Source: Streptococcus pseudoporcinus LQ 940-04 (GTDB taxonomy: Bacteria > Bacillota > Bacilli > Lactobacillales > Streptococcaceae). Taken from it: a stretch of DNA of 64,000 nt. The position numbers and the translations under genes are program-made. The DNA lies in assembly GCF_000188035.1 (NCBI RefSeq), contig NZ_AEUY02000005.1, positions 124,001 to 188,000 of the forward strand, written 5' to 3'. Positions 57,639 to 64,000 of this stretch are shown here, in pieces. Numbering within the stretch: position 1 is the first letter of the stretch; each line of letters starts with the position of its first letter. The notes below the pieces were generated by a model. That model had not been told where the DNA came from. It saw only the letters and a program-made list of their open reading frames with translations, and searched no databases.

Positions 57639-59480
57639 TTATTCAGCAGACTTTTTCTTTTTATTTGCTTTGTCACGCGCTGCTTTATTAAGAATTTGCT
57701 TACGAAGACGAATAGACTCTGGAGTGACTTCCATATACTCATCATCGTTAAGAAATTCTAATGATTCTTCTAAAGTCAAGATACGAGGTGTTTTAATAAC
57801 AGATGTTTGGTCTTTATTAGCTGAACGAACATTGGTCATCTGTTTTGCAGTGGTAATATTGACACCTAGGTCATTATCACGAGAATGTTCTCCGATAATC
57901 ATTCCTTCATAAACTTCGGTTCCAGGATTAACAAAGATTGTTCCACGTTCTTCCACCCGCATAATAGAGTAGGTAGTTGCTTTTCCTTGATCAATCGAAA
58001 CAAGGGCACCACGATGACGTCCTCCAATTTCACCACCCACGACTGGTAAATACTGGTCAAAAGTATGGTTCATAATCCCATAACCACGAGTCATTGAAAG
58101 AAACTCAGTAGAATAACCAATCAAACCCCGTGCAGGAATTAAGAAGATCAAGCGTGTTTGACCGTTTCCAACCATTTGCATATCTAACATATCACCTTTA
58201 CGTTCTGAGAGTGATTGAATAATTGCCCCTTGGTATTCTTCTGGTGTATCAATTTGCACACGCTCAAATGGTTCACATTTAACGCCATCAATTTCTTTAA
58301 TAATAACTTCCGGACGGGATACTTGTAATTCATAGCCTTCACGGCGCATTGTTTCAATAAGAATAGCCAAATGAAGCTCACCACGACCAGAAACTGTCCA
58401 TTTATCAGGTGAATCAGTTGGATCGATACGGAGTGAAACGTCAGTTTGTAATTCTGCTTGTAAACGTTCTTCAATCTTACGTGACGTCACCCATTTACCT
58501 TCGCGACCAGCAAAAGGTGAATTGTTAACCAAGAAAGTCATTTGAAGAGTTGGTTCGTCGATACGGAGAATTGGTAATGGTTCAATAGCATTTGTAGGAG
58601 TAATTGTTTCTCCAACAAAGATATCTTCCATACCTGAAACAGCAATCAGATCACCAGCTTTTGCTTCTTCAATTTCACGACGCTCTAAACCAAAGAATCC
58701 AAAGAGTTTTGTAACACGGAAATTCTTCGTAGAGCCATCTAATTTAGATAGGGTAACGTTATCACCAACTTTGATAGTACCACGGAAAACACGACCAATA
58801 CCAATACGACCAACAAAATCATTATAGTCTAACAATGATACTTGGAATTGTAGGGGCTCGTCAGAATTATCAACTGGCGCTGGAATATGATCAATAATTG
58901 TATCAAAGATTGGTGCCATAGTGTGTTCTTGATCAGCAGGGTCATCAGAAAGTGACGATGTTCCATTAATTGCTGATGCATAAACAACTGGAAATTCCAA
59001 CTGTTCATCATCTGCACCAAGTTCAATGAAAAGTTCCAATACTTCATCTACAACTTCCGCTGGTCGAGCAGAAGGTTTATCAATTTTATTAACAACTACA
59101 ATAGGAACCAAATCTTGTTCTAAGGCTTTTTTCAAAACAAAACGCGTTTGAGGCATTGTTCCTTCATAGGCATCAACGACAAGAACGACTCCGTCAACCA
59201 TTTTCATGATACGTTCAACTTCACCACCGAAGTCCGCGTGACCAGGGGTGTCCATAATATTAATACGAACATCATTATAGGCAACAGCTGTATTTTTAGC
59301 CAGAATGGTGATACCGCGTTCTTTTTCAATATCGTTTGAATCCATTGCACGCTCTTGAAGTTCTTTACGTTCATCAAGTGTGTGTGATTGTTTCAGCAAT
59401 TCATCAACAAGTGTTGTTTTTCCGTGGTCAACGTGAGCGATGATAGCAACGTTACGGATATCGTTTCTTAGTTCTGTCAT
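57639..59480 (-). CDS. typA: Ribosome-associated GTPase TypA/BipA
   Basis: TypA is a translational GTPase acting in large-subunit assembly and stress or cold adaptation. The 613-residue form has the G1 motif AHVDHGKTT, DTPGHADFGGEVERI, NKID, and a Lys-rich C-terminus. I choose the ATG at 59480, with GAGGAA six bases upstream. It is monocistronic. Confidence 0.96.
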   Translation of the reverse strand: MTELRNDIRNVAIIAHVDHGKTTLVDELLKQSHTLDERKELQERAMDSNDIEKERGITILAKNTAVAYNDVRINIMDTPGHADFGGEVERIMKMVDGVVLVVDAYEGTMPQTRFVLKKALEQDLVPIVVVNKIDKPSARPAEVVDEVLELFIELGADDEQLEFPVVYASAINGTSSLSDDPADQEHTMAPIFDTIIDHIPAPVDNSDEPLQFQVSLLDYNDFVGRIGIGRVFRGTIKVGDNVTLSKLDGSTKNFRVTKLFGFFGLERREIEEAKAGDLIAVSGMEDIFVGETITPTNAIEPLPILRIDEPTLQMTFLVNNSPFAGREGKWVTSRKIEERLQAELQTDVSLRIDPTDSPDKWTVSGRGELHLAILIETMRREGYELQVSRPEVIIKEIDGVKCEPFERVQIDTPEEYQGAIIQSLSERKGDMLDMQMVGNGQTRLIFLIPARGLIGYSTEFLSMTRGYGIMNHTFDQYLPVVGGEIGGRHRGALVSIDQGKATTYSIMRVEERGTIFVNPGTEVYEGMIIGEHSRDNDLGVNITTAKQMTNVRSANKDQTSVIKTPRILTLEESLEFLNDDEYMEVTPESIRLRKQILNKAARDKANKKKKSAE

Positions 59481-59517
59481 TTTTTCCTCTTGTAGCATAA
59501 TATTTTTTAACTAAACA

Positions 59518-59526
59518 AGTATAACA
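59518..59526 (-). promoter_or_regulatory. typA extended -10 promoter
   Basis: On the minus strand TGT-TATACT about 38 bases before the ATG, with a T-rich -35 region. Confidence 0.5.
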
Positions 59527-59616
59527 CAAATTAAGTGAAAAAACAGAAATTGTCTTGTTGTAAATGTTTTCAGTTCAGCTTTTGATTTTTCCATGAAAAA
59601 GCTCAAGTGCCAAAAT

Positions 59617-59652
59617 ACCAAAAAAGTAAGTAGACAACCTACTCACTTTCTC
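59617..59652 (-). terminator. Terminator of the yqgQ-glk-rhodanese operon
   Basis: AAGTAAGTAG pairs with CTACTCACTT (one wobble) and is followed by TTTTTT on the minus strand. Confidence 0.75.
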
Positions 59653-59654
59653 CC

Positions 59655-60035
59655 TTATTTTGTTTTTCCATCCCAGTAATCAAAACCATCTTTTAAAAGA
59701 TAAAGATTAGTGTATCCTGCTTTTTTCAGCTTACGAATAGCACTTGGAGCAAAACGGTTTGTGACATTTTCGTAAATTAAAATCGGTTTATCATGTCGCA
59801 ATGATTTAATGGAAGCGTCAAATTGCTGTCTAGGAAAATTACGTGCCCCTAAAATATGGCGTTTTCTAAAAGTTACTGGATCTCGCAAGTCAATAATTTG
59901 GCTATAATACATCATCTCTCTAAAGGTGTCATTATCAATCTGCTTAGCCATTCGCTTAAAAGTAAAATAATTCCAAGTAAAATAAAGAACCGTTCCAACT
60001 AATATTAACCATCCTAAAATTGTAACTAACGACAT
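59655..60035 (-). CDS. Membrane-anchored rhodanese-like protein lacking the catalytic cysteine
   Basis: This 126-residue protein has an N-terminal membrane helix (about 5-23) and a single rhodanese fold (IIDLRDPVTFRKRHILGARNFP shortened). The active-site loop reads IYENVTNR (87-94), without the cysteine that normally carries sulfur (expected near 88-89), so sulfur transfer is unlikely. It is the third gene of the yqgQ-glk operon, an arrangement common in streptococci, and its role there is unknown. Confidence 0.8.
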   Translation of the reverse strand: MSLVTILGWLILVGTVLYFTWNYFTFKRMAKQIDNDTFREMMYYSQIIDLRDPVTFRKRHILGARNFPRQQFDASIKSLRHDKPILIYENVTNRFAPSAIRKLKKAGYTNLYLLKDGFDYWDGKTK

Positions 60036-60044
60036 CTTCTCCTC

Positions 60045-61016
60045 CTATTTACTAGCTAATTGGTTAGCTAAGCTTGCAGCTCCAATGATACCAGCATCAT
60101 TGCCCAATTCAGCAATTTTAATTTTTGTTGACGTTTTAACTTGTGGAAAAGCAAAAGTTAAGAAATACTTCTCAATACGTGAGCGTAAAAACTCACCTGC
60201 TGCCGATACTCCCCCACCAATAACAACTGAATCAGGATTAAGAATATTGGAAATATTTGCAGTGGCAAGTCCTAGGTAAAAGCTGACTTTTTCAACAACT
60301 GAATCGGCAAAGGAATCACTAGCTTCTGCCGCCATGAAAATGTCTTTACTTGTTACCACTTCACCATTATCAATAGCAGCTTTAATCGCTGAATCACCTT
60401 CGTAAGACTCAGCTAGTAAGCGTGCTACCTTAACAACACCTGTTGCTGAAGCCACTGTCTCTAAACAGCCATATGAACCACAAGTGCACGCGAAACCATT
60501 TTCAGGTTCTACAATCATGTGACCAATTTCACCTCCAGCACCAGCAACACCGTGAATAAGATTGCCATCAGCAATGATTCCTCCTCCGACACCAGTTCCC
60601 AGAGTCACAAAAACAACATCAGGATTATTATCACCTGCACCCACCCAGCGTTCACCAAGGGCAGCAACGTTGGCATCATTGTCAATAGCAAAAGGAATGC
60701 CTAGCTCTTTTTCAATAATGGACCCTACTTCTTGTCGGTCTTTCCAGTTAAGATTAAAAGCGCCAGTAACCGTATTGTGATCACGATCAACTGCTCCAGG
60801 AGAGCCCATGCCAATCCCAACAAAATCGTCTTTACTTAGACCATAAAGGGCAAGACGATGCTTTAAAGAGGCAACGATATCAGGGACAATATGTTTTCCA
60901 TCTTCTAAAGTGTTTGTCTCAATAGCCCACTTTTCTTGAACTTCACCTTCTAGGGTTAAAATTCCAAATTTGATTGTTGTTCCACCTAGATCAATACCAA
61001 TTAATTTTTGACTCAT
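60045..61016 (-). CDS. glk: Glucokinase (ROK family)
   Basis: Glk phosphorylates glucose released from disaccharides inside the cell. The 323-residue protein has the phosphate motif GIDLGGTTIKFGI, the ROK signature EIGHMIVE, and the zinc motif CTCGSYGCLE. Its start overlaps the yqgQ stop by four bases. The yqgQ-glk-rhodanese order is typical of Firmicutes. Confidence 0.95.
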   Translation of the reverse strand: MSQKLIGIDLGGTTIKFGILTLEGEVQEKWAIETNTLEDGKHIVPDIVASLKHRLALYGLSKDDFVGIGMGSPGAVDRDHNTVTGAFNLNWKDRQEVGSIIEKELGIPFAIDNDANVAALGERWVGAGDNNPDVVFVTLGTGVGGGIIADGNLIHGVAGAGGEIGHMIVEPENGFACTCGSYGCLETVASATGVVKVARLLAESYEGDSAIKAAIDNGEVVTSKDIFMAAEASDSFADSVVEKVSFYLGLATANISNILNPDSVVIGGGVSAAGEFLRSRIEKYFLTFAFPQVKTSTKIKIAELGNDAGIIGAASLANQLASK

Positions 61017-61225
61017 TTTTCCTGTCCTTCTTTTTCTAATTCTAGTCTATGCTCACGTCGCAAAATCAGTTCAGCATTTAGGTAATCCTTTTTGTCCATT
61101 AAACCATTATCATAAAGTCGTTTTAGTTCAATTTTCATCATTTCGATATCATAAAGTCGCTTACCAATATAAATATAAATACCAAAATTTTTCAATAACT
61201 GTTGCACATCGTATAAGGTTTTCAT
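61013..61225 (-). CDS. yqgQ: YqgQ-family small protein
   Basis: This 70-residue protein has the conserved pattern MKTLYDVQQLLKNFGIYIY and belongs to the YqgQ (DUF910) family; its function is unclear, possibly nucleic acid binding. It is the first gene of the glk operon. It has no Shine-Dalgarno sequence, and its promoter -10 ends eight bases before the ATG, so its mRNA leader should be only a few bases. Confidence 0.85.
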   Translation of the reverse strand: MKTLYDVQQLLKNFGIYIYIGKRLYDIEMMKIELKRLYDNGLMDKKDYLNAELILRREHRLELEKEGQEK

Positions 61226-61233
61226 ATAAGTAG

Positions 61234-61262
61234 ATTCTAGCAAATTAACAGATTTTTTTCAA
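61234..61262 (-). promoter_or_regulatory. yqgQ-glk promoter, predicted leaderless
   Basis: On the minus strand TTGAAA (61257-61262), 17-bp spacer, TGC-TAGAAT (61234-61239), then eight bases to the ATG. Confidence 0.7.
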
Positions 61263-61313
61263 GAAGATTAAGCAATCGCTTTCCTCTTTTTCTTTTCAAT
61301 TTTTCACTATTTT

Positions 61314-61321
61314 TTCGAATA
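61314..61321 (+). promoter_or_regulatory. SigX/ComX cin-box-like element of the prepilin peptidase gene
   Basis: TTCGAATA in the context TTTTCGAATAAAT, identical to the string before comEA, lies seven bases before the ATG. Confidence 0.6.
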
Positions 61322-61328
61322 AATAGGT

Positions 61329-61976
61329 ATGACCATATTACTTTATTTTTTCCTTGGAGCAAGTTTAGGCTCCTTTGCTGGACTAGTGCTCGATAGGTTT
61401 CCTGAAAAGTCTATTCTTTGGCCACCGAGCCATTGTTCGAACTGTCAGAATCAACTTGGCTTTAAAGACTTGGTACCAGTTTTATCCTTTATAGTTAGCG
61501 CCTGTCGCTGTCGTTTTTGTAAAGTCCCTATCAATCCCCTTTACATCATTCTTGAAGTCCTATATGGACTCTTATTTGTCTTTTATGCCTTAAAAGGTAT
61601 CTTCAGCCTGACAGATTTAACCCTTATTTCTTTTTCTATTCTTCTTTCCCTTTTTGATATCAAATCAAGATCCTACCCAATGCTCTTTTGGCTGATAGCT
61701 TATACCACGACAGTAATGATTTTGGGGTTTAATCTTTTATCCTGTATTTTTCTCACTTTAGCCCTATTGGCAATCCTCTTCCCCCAGTCCATTGGTAGTG
61801 GAGACCTCTTTTATCTCTCCCTTTTAGCCTTAGCTTACCCTTTATCAACTCTTTTATGGATTATTCAGGGAGCTAGTCTCCTTGGAATGCTTCATTGTCA
61901 TTTCACATCTCAGAAATCAATTCCCTTTATTCCTTTTTTGACTATAGCTTTGTTGATGATTACACTGATAACTTAA
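61329..61976 (+). CDS. Type IV prepilin peptidase (competence)
   Basis: This enzyme cuts and methylates the competence pseudopilins at the membrane. The 215-residue protein has an N-terminal segment with the CSNC and CRFC zinc-type cysteine pairs and the two catalytic aspartates in SLFDIKSR and GSGDLFYL (GxGD), with about seven membrane helices. It is intact. It is the only plus-strand gene here, with a SigX-like box in front, which fits a late competence gene together with comEA and comEC. Confidence 0.9.
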   Translation: MTILLYFFLGASLGSFAGLVLDRFPEKSILWPPSHCSNCQNQLGFKDLVPVLSFIVSACRCRFCKVPINPLYIILEVLYGLLFVFYALKGIFSLTDLTLISFSILLSLFDIKSRSYPMLFWLIAYTTTVMILGFNLLSCIFLTLALLAILFPQSIGSGDLFYLSLLALAYPLSTLLWIIQGASLLGMLHCHFTSQKSIPFIPFLTIALLMITLIT

Positions 61977-61978
61977 AA

Positions 61979-62001
61979 GCCTAGGATTTATATCCTAGAC
62001 T
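61979..62001. terminator. Shared terminator between the peptidase and ABC exporter genes
   Basis: CTAGGAT and ATCCTAG form a perfect seven-base stem (61981-61998); T-run on the minus strand. Confidence 0.7.
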
Positions 62002-62011
62002 CAATTTTCGT

Positions 62012-63757
62012 TTAGTTATTGGTCATCATCCCAGCTTGTAATTGATACATTCTATAGTAAGCCCCCTTTTTACTCAAGAGTTCCTCGTGACTACCATTTT
62101 CAATGATAGTTCCTTTATCAAGCACGTAGATGCAATTAGCATCTTGAACGGTTGACAAGCGATGCGCAATAGCAATAGTTGTTCGACCTTTACGCATTTT
62201 TGCCAAGGAATTCTGAACAATTTGCTCCGTAGCAGAATCAATATTTGCTGTTGCCTCATCAAGAATCAATATTTTAGGCTGACTAGCGACGGTACGTGCA
62301 AATGCTAAAAGTTGTCGCTGCCCCGTAGAAAAGCTAGAACCACGTTCTGTAACGGGAGCTTGATATTTTTCTGGCAATTTATCAATGAAATCATCAGCAT
62401 CAACAAACTCAGCAGCTTCTTGAACAGCTTGATCACTAATATCTTGATACATTCTGATATTCGAGGCAATGGTTCCATGATAAAGAAATGGCTCTTGGAG
62501 AACTAGTCCTACAGCTTTCCGTAATGCGCTGGGACTATATTTTCTAATATCCTGCCCATCAATTAAAATTTGTCCTTCAAAAAATTCATAAAAGCGCATA
62601 AAAATGTTAATAATAGAAGATTTCCCTGACCCTGTTGCTCCAACAAAAGCAATGGTTTCTCCCTTGTTAACTTTAAAGGAAATCTTATTTAAAACCTTAT
62701 GTTGACCATCATAAGAAAATGAGACCTGTTTAAATTCGATATTACCTTGCTCAACTTTTTCAAGACTTGTCTCTTGTGATGGTTCATAAGCGATCTCATC
62801 AATAAGCTTAAAAACCCTTGCTGCCGATACCATAGAAGTTTGAAGGGTGGAAAAGTTTTGTGTAACCTCAATTAAAGGATCAAAAAGCCTATTAACATAC
62901 TGGATAAAAGCATACATAATACCAGCTGTTAGCCCTCCATTTAGCCCTTTAAAGCCAAAATAAGTCATTAGAACTGCATAGGCCAATAATTTCAACAGTG
63001 ACATAGCAGGTCGCAAGAAAATACTATCCAAGGCAACTGATTTATTAGCATAGGCGACATGTTCTTCATTAATCAACTCAAATTCAGCTTTCAAACGCTC
63101 TTCCTGACCAAAAGCTTGAATAATACGAATACCTTCGATACTTTCTGCCAGCTTCGTATTAATATCTGAAAGTAAACTCCTCGTTTTCGCAATTACCTTG
63201 ACCGATTTTTTCCGGTATAAATTCACAAGAATAAAGATAAAGGGTAAAAAAATTGCAACTAAAGCTGTTAACTTAGCATCAAGCATCAACATTGTGTAGA
63301 GAGTAACAGTAAAGATAAAAATAGCTGAAACAAAGCTAGACAATAATCCTGAAAACATATCGCTTACCGCCTCAGTATCATTTGTGATACGGGAAACAAT
63401 TGAGCCTGCTGGGGTCTTATCAAAATAAGCCATCCCAAGTTTTTCCATATTTGCAAAAGCATCTCGACGAATATCACGGACAATACTGTAAGAAACTTTA
63501 GCAAAAAAGAGGTTCCCAAAATATTGAATGAAACTTTGAAGGAGGTAAAGGCCGTAGTAACCAATCAATATCACAAAAGCCGACTGATTAATAGCCTCTA
63601 AATAATGATCAATAAAATAAGAGGCCACCAATGGGATAAGACTTTTAATCACTGTTGTTAAAAGTAAGAGTCCAAGAGCCAGTACAGTAATCCATTTATA
63701 GGGTTTTAAATAAGATAACAACCTTTTAAAAACCTGCCATTGATTATCATTAGACAT
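62012..63757 (-). CDS. ABC exporter, membrane plus ATPase half (subunit B)
   Basis: This 581-residue half-transporter has six membrane helices (about 25-310) and a nucleotide-binding domain with Walker A GATGSGKSS, signature STGQRQ, Walker B ILILDEATANID and the H-loop IAHRLS, all canonical. It starts at ATG 63757, overlapping the upstream ABC gene by eight bases. The pair is most likely a heterodimeric multidrug or lipid exporter (LmrCD type). The substrate is not predictable from sequence. Confidence 0.88.
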   Translation of the reverse strand: MSNDNQWQVFKRLLSYLKPYKWITVLALGLLLLTTVIKSLIPLVASYFIDHYLEAINQSAFVILIGYYGLYLLQSFIQYFGNLFFAKVSYSIVRDIRRDAFANMEKLGMAYFDKTPAGSIVSRITNDTEAVSDMFSGLLSSFVSAIFIFTVTLYTMLMLDAKLTALVAIFLPFIFILVNLYRKKSVKVIAKTRSLLSDINTKLAESIEGIRIIQAFGQEERLKAEFELINEEHVAYANKSVALDSIFLRPAMSLLKLLAYAVLMTYFGFKGLNGGLTAGIMYAFIQYVNRLFDPLIEVTQNFSTLQTSMVSAARVFKLIDEIAYEPSQETSLEKVEQGNIEFKQVSFSYDGQHKVLNKISFKVNKGETIAFVGATGSGKSSIINIFMRFYEFFEGQILIDGQDIRKYSPSALRKAVGLVLQEPFLYHGTIASNIRMYQDISDQAVQEAAEFVDADDFIDKLPEKYQAPVTERGSSFSTGQRQLLAFARTVASQPKILILDEATANIDSATEQIVQNSLAKMRKGRTTIAIAHRLSTVQDANCIYVLDKGTIIENGSHEELLSKKGAYYRMYQLQAGMMTNN

Positions 63758-64000
63758 TGTCTTGACCCTCCATTTCCATTTGTTGCGAAATGTAGGTCTT
63801 AGCATACCAGCCATTTTTTTGGATTAACTCCTCATGCCTACCACGCTCTATAATACGGCCATTTTTCATAACTAAAATGAGATCTGCATGAACTACTGCA
63901 CTCAAACGATGAGCCGTTATAATAGTTGTCTTATGACGTCTTGTTTCTTTCAAGTTTTCAATAATGGCATGCTCAGTTCTAGCATCAACTGCCGATAGGG
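63750..64000 (-). CDS. ABC exporter subunit A, C-terminal part only (cut by the window edge)
   Basis: Only the last 83 residues are visible. The D-loop LSAVDARTE and H-loop TAHRLS show the end of an ATPase domain. The LSAVDA form is typical of the degenerate-site subunit of heterodimeric exporters, which agrees with the canonical partner downstream. The start and membrane domain lie beyond position 64000. Confidence 0.88.
   Translation of the reverse strand, partial: LSAVDARTEHAIIENLKETRRHKTTIITAHRLSAVVHADLILVMKNGRIIERGRHEELIQKNGWYAKTYISQQMEMEGQDNV

Overview
This window looks like core chromosome of a low-GC Streptococcus, probably of the pyogenic group (uberis/parauberis/iniae/agalactiae-like; the species is not certain). 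The evidence is a Streptococcus-type gene order (queA, sodA, holA-comEC-comEA, murF-ddl-recR-pbp2b, clpE, ileS-divIVA and the ftsZ cluster), strong AGGAGG ribosome sites, many extended -10 promoters (TGnTATAAT), and Gram-positive regulators (T-box, CIRCE, CtsR, PerR, NiaR, cre). I see no prophage, insertion sequence, CRISPR array, rRNA or tRNA gene.

Layout. 1-9.9 kb: a GntR/NagR-type operator at the left edge, queA, a beta-lactamase-like exported serine hydrolase, sodA, holA, the competence pair comEC/comEA, an acyltransferase, a tRNA methyltransferase, a broken small membrane protein and a GIY-YIG protein. 9.9-16.5 kb: kup, a DEAD-box helicase, prfC and a membrane protein. 16.6-25.2 kb: wall synthesis (murF, ddl, pbp2b) with recR, an FNT channel, the niacin pair niaX/niaR and gpmA. 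25.4-30.2 kb: a small accessory-like zone with a PerR-controlled P1B-4 metal exporter, an unrecognised small secreted protein, a class B acid phosphatase with a cre site, and the HU gene. 30.2-39.9 kb: minus-strand operons (degV/SGNH/ypmS; xseA-xseB-ispA-tlyA-argR-recN; folD-nnrD). 40-43.8 kb: clpE under apparent HrcA plus CtsR control, a Nudix protein and DUF1827. 44-57 kb: ileS with a T-box leader and the division/wall cluster in two transcription blocks (murD-murG-divIB, then ftsA-ftsZ-ylmE-sepF-ylmG-ylmH-divIVA). 57-64 kb: typA, the yqgQ-glk-rhodanese operon, a competence prepilin peptidase and a heterodimeric ABC exporter cut by the right edge.

The most useful non-routine signals are: (1) two copies of a ~155-bp MITE-like repeat whose central hairpin is inverted relative to its flanks; (2) three genes (holA, the tRNA methyltransferase, yqgQ) whose -10 lies so close to the ATG that their mRNAs should be leaderless; (3) two PerR boxes, one inside a 35-bp perfect palindrome, at the metal exporter; (4) CIRCE and CtsR sites around the clpE promoter; (5) an identical SigX-like box before comEA and the prepilin peptidase; (6) loss of two of four zinc cysteines in IleRS; (7) a decaying small membrane gene. 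I found no convincing new multigene system; the window is mainly housekeeping.
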